Assembly (NCBI GenBank): GCA_037176885.1
Contig: JAWWNJ010000016.1
Coordinates: forward strand, 1,178,001-1,242,000
Direction of reading: 5' to 3'
DNA from: Favolaschia claudopus
Lineage: Eukaryota; Basidiomycota; Agaricomycetes; Agaricales; Mycenaceae
Length of the DNA: 64,000 nucleotides
Part shown: positions 31,990 through 42,999 of the stretch, one piece after another
How the letters are laid out: each line of letters opens with the position of its first letter
Numbering within the stretch: the stretch's first letter is position 1
Notes under the pieces: model-generated
Told to the model about the DNA's origin: nothing
The model's database searches: none
The model's input: the letters and a program-made list of their open reading frames with translations, nothing else
Translations under genes and position numbers: made by a program

Positions 31990-32081
31990 TCACTAGCGGG
32001 GAGTCGAACCCCCGGGACTCTGCTTCTCGAGATTAGAGGCGACACATAAATGTAACGTCTACAGCCGTACAGAACCAGCGC
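31990..32081 (-). ncRNA. tRNA-like element C7
   Basis: 92 nt. Acceptor GCGCTGG/CTAGTGA with the first pair lost. The start GCGCTGGTTCTGTACGG resembles A4. T-stem GGGG/CCCC with loop TTCGACT. Confidence 0.45.
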
Positions 32082-32089
32082 TTGTTTCA

Positions 32090-32500
32090 AACTATCCTGA
32101 TTTTCCTAGGCTATTTCGGGAATCCGAGTGGAGTACTTATATACTATAGATTATGATTCAAAACCCTCCCGGCGCTGCTTTAATTTGGATCATGGGAGGG
32201 ATAGGACTCCGATAAAGAAACTTTCTCCCACGGTTCAATTTCTTTATAATTACGATCTTCTTGCGAGACGCACCTGGTCACTAAATTCTACTCAGTAAAC
32301 AGTGTGCTCTTGTCTTCGAGCAATCTTCGCATCACTGTGAGTCGGAGATTGAATTGAAATCTTTGTCTTTGTACTCGATAGTCGACAAGCTAGAAGTTCA
32401 ACTGATTTCGGATGATTCGGATCATGATGGGTTCGGCATCTGCCGTTCAACGAACTTCACTTTGACCAACTTTGACTCAAACCACCATCATCGTCCAACT
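32090..32500 (-). repeat. Array leader block, copy C
   Basis: The reverse-strand counterpart of 5574-5955: read on minus it starts cgatgatggtggtttgagtc, contains ggcagatgccgaa, catcatgat and gtacaaagacaaag, and ends near ttgaaccgtgggag. It lies between the secreted-protein gene and array C. Confidence 0.65.
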
Positions 32501-32898
32501 GCTTCCTCGTTCGTCTCTGTCTTTCCAGTGGTTGGAATGCATTCAAGCGCATCTTCACTACCCTTGGTTTAAGTAGTCAGCAAGTCCCACGATACGCGGC
32601 CGTTGGGTTAAAGGTTTCGCCTGTTGACTGTTTAAAAGTTTTCTTCCGGATCTCCGGTGGCTGCCCCGTTCAAGTTCTTGGAGAACAGAATAGTAACGAG
32701 CTGGCAATTCTTGAGGTACTTCTGCTACCAAGTCTCTGCTCATTGATTTAGTTATTCAAGAAACCCTGGGCAAGTTTGCGCGCGGCAAAAATCGATGACG
32801 CGTTTATACAAGGGGAAAACAACTGAGTTCATGGTTCATGGTGCGCTACACACTCGATCATACTGCTACTAGTACATTCAACAACTGGCTCTGAGCGC
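32501..32898. other. 3' flank of the secreted-protein gene
   Basis: No gene recognised. Parts recur at 5176-5300 on the other strand. Confidence 0.4.
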
Positions 32899-33684
32899 TC
32901 AGAACAAAATTTCTTGGAACTTCGGCTTCGAAGCCATTTTCACCTCGCCAGTCTGACCCTTGAATCCGCAGTTGACCTGCACTCCACCGTTAACCTTCTG
33001 AGCCGAGAAGTCGACCTGCCCAACGCAATCTCCATACTCATAAGGCAAGTCGACCGTCCCCTTTGACCACCAATGCGTCGTGGTGGGGTCTCCAAAGAAG
33101 GTCTTCTGATACGGAAGCTTTGCGCAATGGTCCGCCGGCTCACCCCCATTCCAGGGATACCACTCGACGAACCCGACCTGGCTGCTCGTGATACCACCCA
33201 CTCCGGAAGGGAGCTTATAACTCCCGATGTGCACCCGGGCATGCGTGACCGTATCGACGACGGTGCCGACCCAGTGCCCCGACCACAGCTGATACACCAC
33301 CTCCAGATTGTACGTGCGGCCGTACACGCCGTTCCACTCGACGCTGCAAGATACACCCGCGCCGCCGTCTGCGCCGTCGGAGCAATTCGAGTCGGTGCTG
33401 GTCGTGCCGGCGATGAAGCTCGAGAAGGCGGCGTGCAGCACCGATTTGCCGTTGCTGTCGGGACGCGGCTGGAGGCCCGTGTATCCGATGTCGGTGGTGC
33501 CTGTGAAGGCGAATTGCTGGGCGAAGTAGTAGCCGGAGATGTGGTCGGCCTCGAGGATGGCCATGGGGAAGGTGATCTCCGTGAGTCCGGTCGAGGGGAC
33601 GTTGGTCATAGACCAGCTGGAGCCTACTAGCGCATTCGCGCCGAGAGCGAGGGCTAGGATAACAGTGTTGAGAGAGAGTTTCAT
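32899..33684 (-). CDS. Secreted protein of unknown function, intact copy
   Basis: 261 residues, no intron. It starts with a signal peptide (MKLSLNTVILALALGANA) at ATG 33684; an in-frame GTG further upstream is not needed. The mature part is rich in aromatic, Gly and Ser residues with conserved blocks YYFAQQF, YTGLQPRPD, CSVEWNGVYGRTYNLEV, GFVEWYPWN and GDCVGQVDF. Four or more cysteines suggest disulfides. The YTGLQ...E.NGVYG pattern is reminiscent of DUF3472-type beta-sandwich proteins, but this is a guess from memory. A TATA box (tataaag, near 33798 on minus) lies about 115 bp upstream and is shared with the copy at 19988. The split copy at 10228 and fragments at 4985 and 20102 belong to the same family. 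Confidence 0.85.
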   Translation of the reverse strand: MKLSLNTVILALALGANALVGSSWSMTNVPSTGLTEITFPMAILEADHISGYYFAQQFAFTGTTDIGYTGLQPRPDSNGKSVLHAAFSSFIAGTTSTDSNCSDGADGGAGVSCSVEWNGVYGRTYNLEVVYQLWSGHWVGTVVDTVTHARVHIGSYKLPSGVGGITSSQVGFVEWYPWNGGEPADHCAKLPYQKTFFGDPTTTHWWSKGTVDLPYEYGDCVGQVDFSAQKVNGGVQVNCGFKGQTGEVKMASKPKFQEILF

Positions 33685-33699
33685 TCTGCGAGCATGGTG

Positions 33700-35110
33700 A
33701 ATCAATTGTTTTTCACTCTCTTTGAACGCCTGCTGCTTACCCAAGATAGAACGTTAACGGGGAGTGTTCTGGTCAGCATATTTCGACAACTCCGCTTTAT
33801 AGACAGAGAGCGACGAATGGCAGGCATCTGGAATGCACGCATATTTGGGTCTTTTCGGGTGCGTGTTCGGAAATTGACTCCATTCCACGTCGCTCTCCAC
33901 ATACCCCAGCAACGTGCGACGATTCAGCCGTTCCCCCCGCTCAGTTCAATCGTTCCATTTCGTTGCGATTTCGGTTCGGACGTAACACATCTCTCGACTA
34001 GGCCGCTTGCAACAGGTCACTCCGAGGAGCGAGCATCTGACGCGGACGGAGAATGGAGAAGAACCCGGAAACGAAGAGGGAATACACATCATTCGAACTC
34101 GCAACACCGCTCAAGCTCAAGTGAAGTGATACACGACGTGGGAAATTAGCGGGAATAAGAGGGTAACGAATCTCGAACTGGGCTGTTTGCTGAGAAACGA
34201 ACCACGACTGATATTGTAGCACGCCGCAGGTGATATCATCGGCGACGATTTCGGGTTTGGACGTTTGCGTCAGTCCCGAAGTTCGGTTGCGCTACAGTGT
34301 TGGACTTGACGAATTCCCCGGACCTCGACGACTTTGATGAAGGATGATCCAGGTCGGATGGCAGATGGGTTGAAGGAGGGGACGTTGATTCTTCGTTGCG
34401 GTCTATTGTGAGCTCATGGAATCCGATTGGAAAGGACCTTTTTTTGAGTTGGGGCAAAATTCCGAGACCAAATGGATAACATCAGCACACCTCAGGAATG
34501 TCGTTTCCATCCACGAGAGGTTGGATGTTGAGATGGTGAGCTTGTTCTTGCTTTATCATTCAACCCTGTCGTGGTTCAAACTCGGGAGCACAGATTGAGA
34601 TTCGGTTCGCTGTCAAGTTGTCCAACCGCACACTCGCTTTTCTACTGGCGTCTTTGAAATGTGTTTGTAGCATACATGATGCCGCTTGCCGATTCGATGC
34701 AAACACAATTGTCAGCAGATATGAATACCGGGCCACCGGCGCGAGACAAGTAAATATGTACGTCAAGATATTGGCCCTTCGCGCATAGAATTTAAAGATA
34801 AGCCATTTCTCGCCAATAGCTCAGCCATTTTGAGGTCACTTTCGATTACAAGAGGCAATGCCCAGGTATGCGTAAATTCGGACTGATTTAGCATCGGTAC
34901 TTGGATTCCGATTCGCTTCTTCCTCAGATTCGCGGAACAATCTGCTCCTCTAATGGTTATCGACTTGGTCTCAATGGTAGTACCACATCCGTATAATCCT
35001 GCTTCGACTCCTCCACGCGTATCCCAAGGCTGTCGCAACGTATTGGTCCGGTATGGACGTATTTAACTCCAAGCGACTGGTTTTCCCTCATCCTGCCTCT
35101 ACCCGCGGTC
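33700..35110 (-). repeat. Upstream block copy U5
   Basis: Separates the intact secreted-protein gene from P450 pseudogene 2. On the minus strand it matches U4 and U1, including the gagcgag and aacgagtc-type segments near 34540 and 35100. The two genes it separates are divergently transcribed, so it probably holds both promoters. Confidence 0.65.
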
Positions 35111-35121
35111 GGTCCTTCGAG

Positions 35122-35907
35122 ATGGCCCTTTCCGAGTTCAAGTTGTCTTGGATCTGGACTACTACTTGTCTCCTCTTGCTTCCTTTGGAGTTATCCAGTG
35201 CCATCCGAATTTCGAGGCGCCGTCGAAAGCTTCTCCCTCCTGGACCCAGAGGCCTTCCTTTTGTAGGGAATTTCTTCGATGTCCCCAAGACTCAGAGCTG
35301 GTTGTGGTACATTTGAATGTCTCGCAAGTATGGTACGCGACCTCACAGTTAACCAGCCACTCAACCTGGTCTACATCTGCTGCAGAGTCCGATATAATCA
35401 GCGTCCACCTAGCTGGAGATACCGTCGTCGTGCTCAATTCACTCACTGCAGCGACTGACCTGCTGGACAAGAGATCCGCAATATATTCCGACCGGTATTT
35501 ATTTCGCTCTGTTTTGTGTACATATTGCGATTGAAGTTCGCGATCTAGTCCACCTTTTCCAATGCTCAATGATCTGTACGGCGGAAAGCCTTTCGCATGG
35601 TTCCGCTACTAAGCTACAAATTTTAAGCATCGGATTCTCCTGGAATATCGGTTTCATGTGTTATGGGCCGAGATGGAAAGGTAGTCCTACCATTCCCAGT
35701 GTGATTGAACAGACTGACTTCTTATAACATACTTATTTCAGCGCATCGCAAGCTCTTCATGAGGCAATTGGGACCATGCCGTGTATTCCTACCTACCTAG
35801 TAACCTACCTACCTACCTACCAATCATCCGAAATCCTGTTACATCGTCCCAAGGAACTAGAAGCTGCACGGGCGTTGCTTCGCCTCCTTCTTGATTCGCC
35901 GCACAAG
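35122..35907 (+). pseudogene. Cytochrome P450 pseudogene 2, 5' half only
   Basis: Covers exons 1-5 of the family. The membrane anchor and LPPGPRGLPFVGNFFDVPK are intact, but the next block reads WLWYI-stop-MSRKY, a TGA where the intact gene has AAG. The sequence around HRKLFM is disturbed by a ctac microsatellite, and homology stops after LLLDSPHK at about 35907. The I-helix, ExxR and heme loop are missing. The nearest relative in the window is pseudogene 1. Confidence 0.85.
35787..35821 (+). repeat. (CTAC)n microsatellite
   Basis: Imperfect run of ctac units inside P450 pseudogene 2, interrupted by tagta. Confidence 0.85.
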
Positions 35908-36621
35908 ACCGGAACGGGGACGATCACCACTCGATCACCCTGACACTGACAGGAACTGACACTGCCAATTTAGTCTGACAGGAATGTACACAATAACACG
36001 TGACCGTGTTCCGGGATGATCCTTTTGAGGACCTCTCCCAAATTTCCCAATCCTCTCCTTTGGATCTTCATCGTCACCACCGAGTCACCGCATACGCCAG
36101 GGAAGTAGAGACTCTGCCATACGAAGAGACCTCAAGAGTGGCACTGGCAGGCCTGCCGCCTACTTATGCTGTCCTTTAGGCTCGCATTGGCCCCGCAAGC
36201 CCGGCCCCCGGGGCTCCGAGTCGCGCGACGCGAAGCTCCATGAAGTTTCCAGCTCCAAGTCTAAATGAAGTGAAGTCTTCCGTCCACCTTCCTGCCTGCC
36301 CTTCCAACGGTTTCTGGGAAACGCGTTCTCAAAGGGGCTCGACCTGATTTTCTTGAAATTCTTCGGCAAGCAGTTCCCCAGCATCGATATCTCGGGGAGT
36401 CCGTGATGATTTTGTTGGGCATAAGGACATTTCGAAACTGGAGTGCGGGTAGGCGCACTTCTCTTCTTCTTTCTCGGTTACTGTATTAATGGTAGCTCCT
36501 CCTTAGATTCGCGGATGCTCGCTTCTAAACGCGCCGGCGAATCCCAATTAATTTGCACTGCCGTATTTAAAGCGACTCACTGGCGCTCCCCTCCATCCTG
36601 CCTCTATTCGATCCCTCAGCG
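35908..36621. other. Unassigned DNA and P450 promoter
   Basis: No gene recognised to about 36480. The last 180 bp is the promoter region of the intact P450, with tatttaaa near 36563-36570. Confidence 0.4.
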
Positions 36622-38937
36622 ATGGCATTACCGTCCTGGGTCTGGACTGCTAGTCTCCTCTTGCTTCCTTTGGCGATATCGCGTGTCATCCAAAACTTGG
36701 CGCGCCGTCGAAAGCCTCTCCCTCCTGGCCCGAGAGGTCTCCCACTTGTTGGGAATCTTTTTGATGTACCCAAGACGCAGGACTGGTTGTGGTACATCAA
36801 GATGTCTCGCAAGTATGGTACGTGGACTCACATTGAGTGGGGATTTAGACTGATGCATACCTGCTGCAGACTCCGATATAATCAGCGTCAACCTAGCTGG
36901 AAATACCGTCATAGTTCTCAACTCACTGACCGCGGCGAACGATCTGCTGGAGAATAGATCCTCAATATACTCTGACCGGTATGAGACTAGGTACTCCGCT
37001 GATTTATTAAATCGAAACTTACGGTCCAGTCCGCCATTCCCGATGCTCATCGATCTGTATGTCATGCTAATCGTCTTTTCGTGACTTGTCTGCTGGAATT
37101 TTGATTCATAGTGTCGGATTCCACTGGCACATTGCCTTCATGCGTTATGGGCCGAGATGGAAAGGTAAATTGATCATTCTTATCATCCGCAGGCACTGGC
37201 CATAATACTTGTCATATATTGAAGAGCATCGCAAGGTCTTCATGAAACAGTTTCAACCTTCCGAAGTCTTGTTGCATCGTCCAAAGGAACTCAAAGCTGC
37301 GCGGGTGTTGCTTCGGTTGTTTCTTGATTCCCCGCACAAATACGAAAGGCATATGCGACAGTGAGTTCTTGTGACGACAGGACTGTTCTGGAATGGATAA
37401 ATCCTGAATTTTAGCATGGCTGGGATGATCATCTTATCGACGGCATATGGCATCGACATTCTAGAGGAAAATGATCCCTACGTTGGAATATCCGAGAAAG
37501 CTCTGCAAGCTATGGCCTCTGCCGCCAACCCAGGGGCATACCTTGTGGATTCCCTCCCTATGTAAGTCACCTGCGACTATACTTACTAGGAGCAGACTTG
37601 ATGTTCACACTGATTAGCCTCAAATACGTTCCAGAGTGTTTTCCCGGTGCGAGATTCAAGAAACAGGCGAGGGAATGGTTCAAAGTAGTAGATATTATGC
37701 CTCATCTGCCATACGACTTCGTGAAGACAGCCCGGGTGAGTTTTTGCATCCAACCACTGACGATTTGACCGAGTATCACGACAGGCGGCTGGAACGGCTC
37801 AGTCGTCAATCGCGTCGCGAGTGCTGGATGAGATTCAAGAAAATGCTGAAGACGACGTCCGGCGCGACCATGAATTGACGCTGAAGAACGTTCTTGGCAC
37901 TTGCTACGGTACGCATTTGAAACATCGTCTCTTCTCTAGTACTTCTGACCGCCTCATTCATAGCCGGTAAGTTTTGTTTGGAAAGTGTCAGGCTTGATTC
38001 ACTGAATTACATTCGCGCAAGCCGGCGCTGATACGGTGCGATTCTTCTTTTGGAGCGACTTTCGCACTGGTATATTCATGTACTGACAGACTGTATCTGC
38101 GCTTGGAACCTTTATACTTGCGATGACCATGTATCCCGAGGTCCAGAAGAAGGCTCAAGCTGCTATCGACGAAGTTGTAGGCCGCGATCGTCTGCCAGAT
38201 TTTGAGGACAGTATCCCGTATATTGATGCCCTTGTGCATGAGGTCTTGAGATGGCGTCCAGTCACTCCGCTCAGTACGTACCCGAAGATCAAATCTTCAG
38301 AGTTTCAAGCTTGACTTGCTACGCTTTTACTTTCTCAGGTGTCACTCACGCCGTTATGGAAGATGATATATACAAAGGTTACCATATTCCCGCTGGGTCC
38401 GTCGTGGTTGGCAATGCATGGTAGGTCCTACATGCTGCTATCTTACTGTCATGTTTCATCCCCATGCAGGGCAATCCTTCACGACGAGGCGACTTATGGG
38501 CCAAAGACAGACGAGTTTGTTCCCGAGCGATGGCTAACGGCGGACGGGAAATTGAACACGGAAATGCCTGACTCTAGTCCAGCCTTCGGATTCGGCAGAC
38601 GTATATGTCCGGTCAGACTTCATCCCTGTGTCTTCCTCCTGTTCCTCCTGCTCAATGATTTATCAGGGTAGAGACATGGCGCAGTGGAGTGTCTGGATCT
38701 CCGCTGCATCCATTCTTTCGGTTTTCAACATCAACAAGAGTCTGGACAAACAAGGAATGCCAATCGAGCCCCCTGGTGAATATACATCGGGAATGCTGTG
38801 GTGGGTCCTTGTCTACTTTGTTCTGAACCGGTGTAACCCTCCATGCCTCACACAGCTACCCTATTCCTCATGAGTGCGATATCACACCTCGGTCAAAAGC
38901 AGCTGAAGAGATGATTCGCCGCGCTCAACTGGCGTGA
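36622..38937 (+). CDS. Cytochrome P450 monooxygenase, intact
   Basis: Fourteen exons splice to 1548 nt, or 515 residues, a normal length for fungal P450s. The N-terminus is an ER membrane anchor (WVWTASLLLLPLAI), followed by the proline-rich hinge LPPGPRGLPLVGN. The I-helix oxygen-binding motif is AGADTT (38022-38098, across a 14-nt exon), ExxR is EVLR, and the heme loop is FGFGRRICPGRDMA with the axial cysteine (exons 12-13). These complete the catalytic set. The overall pattern resembles the agaricomycete families often annotated as O-methylsterigmatocystin oxidoreductase-like. The substrate cannot be read from sequence. Two pseudogene copies are in the window. The start ATG lies about 55 bp after a TATA-like tatttaaa. 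The protein should be anchored in the ER and need a P450 reductase. Confidence 0.92.
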
Positions 38938-39396
38938 AGCTGTATGTATGGGCACATACAAACGTCTTGTCGAAAACTACAGACCCGATTGACATATCTC
39001 TGAAGTAAGTATCAAGTGGTGTTTCAACGATTTCCTTCCTCGCATTCTCAGACCATCAATTTCTCTCTTGGACTCTCTACTTTCTTGTATGCAATGCAAA
39101 AGGAAATTCAACTCACAAGGGTTTGTTGACCATACGTGAACTTCGAAGTGAACAACGTTAAGGGAAGAAGCGCGAATTCACGTGATCGCGTTGCCCTCAT
39201 CCTCCACCGTGACCTTCAAACCATCCATTTTGTAGCCGTGCTTTTCCTTCACAGTCCATCCTGCAAATTCGTTGCGAATACTTAGTTCCCGATAGCACAG
39301 AATCCAGACACAGCCTGTCGCTGAGCTCGACGCGCCGAATCACTCCATCATGATGGATCATGGCAGGTGCCGCCATACTCAAGCTTTCTCCTAACC
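38938..39396. other. Spacer between P450 and PDI genes
   Basis: Contains the P450 3' end and the promoter of the next gene. The PDI start has a good context (ctaaccATG). Nothing else recognised. Confidence 0.4.
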
Positions 39397-41465
39397 ATGT
39401 TACTGGCCTACAAGCTACCAATTCCGCTCTTTCTAACGACCCTTTCTCTCCTCCTTTCCGCCCGTGCATCTACTGCATCCACTGCGTCCACTGCCTCGTT
39501 CCCCCTCGATCGTCTGCTCACTAATGACAATTTCGCTGTAACAACAGCCACTGGTCTCTGGTTTATCGAGTTTTTCTCCCCATACTGCGGGCACTGCCGT
39601 GTCTTTGCTCCTACCTGGCGAAGACTGGTGGAGGACGGCGACGTTTCGCCCGATGTGAACCTCGCTCGTGTCGACTGCTCCATTCACGGAGGTACGGTGT
39701 TCTTGAATCGATGATCTTGCACTGACGAACCCGCACAGACCTCTGCAATGCCAATAATGTCATCGGGTACCCACAAATGAACTTCTACCGAGATGGCGCC
39801 TTTGTGGAAAAGTTTGTAGGAAAGCGGGACTACAGCCTGCTCCTCGATTACCTGGCGAGCCCGCCCGTGGCGGCTCTCCCCACAACTCCCGCTCACGATG
39901 GCGTGCTCACCGCCAAGACTCCCGCCGAATTCGCTAACGCTATCGGCGACGGACTATGGTTTGTGCTGTACTCCACCTCGTGGTGCGGCCACTGCAAATG
40001 GTTTGCTCCCACTTGGGAGAGGCTAGTTGCAAGCACCGACATCGTGGATGCTGGTGTGCGGCTTGCGCGCGTCGATTGTGAAAAGAGCTCCGGTAAGAAT
40101 GATTCCGCCCGAGGCTCGATATGACGGACATTAACTCGCGCCCCGCTTTTATCTAGATGTCTGCAACGCCAACGATATCAAGGGATACCCGCAATTGAAT
40201 CTCTACCGCAAGGGCGTACTTGTCGACGCCTACAGCGGCTCACGGGACTTTAACGTGCTTTCTGACTACCTCTTCGAACACGCAAATACTGTGCACGATC
40301 GACCTACGGCGGTCAAGGTCCCCAACCCTCACGGCGAAGTCTCGCTTCTAACCTCAGCAAACTTCACCCAAGGCGTCGCGAATGGCCCTACCTTCATTCA
40401 CTTCCAAACAAGCACTCTCGACCTTTCTGTTTGGTCAGAGCTCGCTGCGGCCCTGACGGGTAAGGCGACGATCGCAGAAGTGCCGTTTAGCAACGGGTGG
40501 GGCGAACGGGCGCTCTACTTTGCCTACGGCGTTGACATCTCTCGCCTGGCTCAACTGGCAGGAGACGCGCCAGTGCTCATGTACTTCCCCGCAAGACGCA
40601 ACACCAAACCCATACAATACTTCGGCCCGCGTACTCTCGAGGCGCTGCAGGCATTTGTCGAGGCCGACGGGGAAACACCTGCGGTGAAGCTTACTGCGGA
40701 GACATATCAAGCCGCTCTGGTCGCTCCGTTCCTGGTCATGTTGTTCCCGAAGAAGGATGCGGTCGGCACTGCTGTGGAACGGCTGAACGAGCTTGCGGGT
40801 GTGTGGCGGCTGCGTACTGGGGAGAACGGGGACAAGGTGATGTTCGCTTGGGATAGCAGCACGAATGCGAAAGAGATTAGTGGGCATAGAGGGCAAGGAC
40901 GCGCGTTGGAGGTAATGCGCCAGGATGATCATCTCCTGCGCCCTGAGGTAGTTATCATTGAGCGCAATAAGGTTGGCTGGGTTCCGCCCTTCCAACGTCA
41001 TCATGTACTCATCTTTTTCAGGCTGGACACGAGGAGATATACTTCGACGACCCGCAGGGGTCGTCGCTTCGGTTGACGGAGGAGAGCCTGTTTTCTTCCT
41101 TGCAGGAATTGACCGGTATCCTTCCAGTGCCCCAAGCCACCGCTGTCGTCGACAACGAGAGCGTAGAAGGTGTCGCAGACCGCGTTATGCAGGTGCGATC
41201 TATTTCATTTTTTCTTCATTCTGTCCAGGGATTCAGCGCGCTCACCCGCACGCAGTTCTTCTACGCTGCCGACACGTACGTCGCAACGCACCCGTGGCAG
41301 ACATTAAATTTGTTCACTGCACTTCTGACCGTGATGTATCTTTTGATGAGGCGCGTCGTGAAGGCGCCAGAAGAGGTTGAGGCAAAGCCGGAGAGCGAGG
41401 TGGAAGCAACGGCTTCAGAGGCGGAGGTCGAGGCAGAGGAAGGAAAGGGGAGGATGGATGTCTGA
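39397..41465 (+). CDS. Membrane-anchored protein disulfide isomerase with two thioredoxin domains
   Basis: Spliced from at least four exons with introns near 39693-39737, 40093-40157 and 40950-41021; a further 36-bp GT..AG stretch at 41192-41227 is in frame and may be coding. Signal peptide at the N-terminus (YKLPIPLFLTTLSLLLSARA). Two thioredoxin domains follow, each with a CGHC active site (FFSPYCGHC and STSWCGHC) and the RVDC and GYPQ.N.YR features of the fold. A longer region without CxxC follows, then a transmembrane segment (LFTALLTVMYLLM) and an acidic cytosolic tail rich in Glu. There is no C-terminal HDEL-type signal, so retention is probably by the membrane anchor, as in TMX/Eps1-like enzymes. 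It likely catalyses disulfide formation and isomerisation in the ER. Exact splicing near the C-terminus is uncertain. Confidence 0.88.
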
Positions 41466-41744
41466 GGTCTTGGTGATGTTATGGCCGGCGTGCTTTTCAT
41501 ACTGTTATCTATCAGACGGACGCTGCGTATTGTACTAGTTCGGGCGAGGTTTCGCCCTTGGATCACTTTTATCTGGAGGACAGCGTGCTTGAGCTGGTTT
41601 CTGAGGAAAAAAGCTTACTGTCGGTCGCCATTGTCACGCCATGTGATGTGACCGCTCGCGAGAACTTTCCGTAAACTTTCCTCTCAAGTTTCCTCTTGCC
41701 TTCGTCTCCGTCCTCATTTTCTCCCAGCTCTCGACTCCCCTGAC

Positions 41745-42368
41745 ATGTCCACCTCCATTGACACCGTTCTCAAGCGCAAGGTTGTTCCGTGTCTTCTCTC
41801 ACTTCGTACGCGACTTCTTACTTCTCGACTTACGACCGCGTAGCGCATCGACGGCGACGACGAATACGCGCCTGCGAAGAAATCCAAGCCGAAAGCATCT
41901 GCTGCTGTGGCGGGTGGACAGTGCTCGCTGACCAAGAAAGAATTCGGAGACAAGATTAAAGCTGCGCTGAGACTGGAGAAATACGAGGTGCAGAGAATGC
42001 GTTTTAATGTGGGTCCACGCGCCGTTCTATTAGAGAGATGCCGCTAAATGATTGTATATTGCCAGGTAACAATGGACGTCGCGTTTTTCCGCTCCTTCTT
42101 CGGTGGAAACGCGTCGATCACCCCCGCTGGTGCGCTGCCTTCTCGCCTTTGCGCCTAGTTCAAGGTCCCTGAATCCTATTCGGGCTGCACAGATTTCTCG
42201 CAAGACTCCCCCGTTGTCGTCGCGGAGCTCAACAACACCCAAGCCGGCACTGTCTTTGGCGTCAGCAAGATCAAGAACGGCAACCGTATGGAGACAATCC
42301 ACTTGAGCAGCATGATGGTGGTGTTTTATCCGTCGAAGGGGAAGGCGAGCGTTTGGTTGAGTGTATGA
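41745..42368 (+). CDS. Small basic protein of unknown function
   Basis: Starts MSTSIDTVLKRK, followed by an intron (41781-41843), then RIDGDDEYAPAKKSKPKAS, a lysine-rich stretch that could be a nuclear signal. A helical segment follows (LTKKEFGDKIKAALRLEKYE). After one or two more introns ending near 42158, the C-terminal part reads FKVPESYSGCTDFSQ through SKGKASVWLSV to the stop at 42366-42368. Total about 140 residues. No family recognised. The exon between 42004 and 42158 is uncertain. Confidence 0.6.
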
Positions 42369-42999
42369 AGGTACGGAGTATAGGAGGAGGATAGGATGGA
42401 TTGCAGTTTGAGAAGAAACATATGCCGCGCGGCGCTACTAGTAAGCTTACCTGACACCGGACTGTAAATAATTCTTGACCATGACCATGTCACCGACACC
42501 GTAATAAACAATAGCATTCCAGTCTTTTCATACGTGAACTAGGAAACCGACAAGCGATCGCGAAGATAGGTCGGACACGCTTCTGGACACTGTCTCCATA
42601 TATTTTATAGTGGGTCGAAGCGTAAGTACATAGACATGTCTCATAACGAGGGTGGTGATACATAAGAGAACAACGATAGTACAAGTACATACACACAACG
42701 TCAGACAGTTCGGCAGTACATAGTCGACGACAATGAGATGGTTGGGATCAAGGGAGTATCATGGAAAAAGTGGGAAAGGCACAACACAAAGGAACACAAG
42801 GACAGTGAGGATGAGAGGGGACAAACTGACTTCGAAAGCACAGGAGCCATTGGACAACGCAGACAGCGTCCAGGTAGGCACTGTCCGAGGTCAAATGACT
42901 GGTGAGCTTTAGATGTCGCGCGCAGGTGTGATGTCAGCAGGGAATCAAAAATACTTTGTGCAACAGTCAATGCTCGACGCAAATGGGAGAATAGTCATA
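42369..42999. other. Spacer between convergent genes
   Basis: AT-richer than its neighbours and contains the 3' ends of both flanking genes. No gene or repeat recognised. Confidence 0.4.

Noticed and set aside
5956..32081. CRISPR arrays as an explanation of the regularly spaced repeats
   Set aside because: The repeats are 75-100 nt with tRNA-like folds, spacing is 240-440 bp and irregular, and no cas-like gene is present in this eukaryotic DNA.
5956..32081. Standard tRNA genes
   Set aside because: Only the T-arm fits well. The A-box deviates, most copies are too long, and no consistent 5-bp anticodon stem with a 7-nt loop could be drawn; they are reported as tRNA-like instead.
35053..35316. 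Upstream extension of the second P450 copy
   Set aside because: The frame upstream of 35122 starts at a non-ATG codon and is not shared with the other P450 copies.
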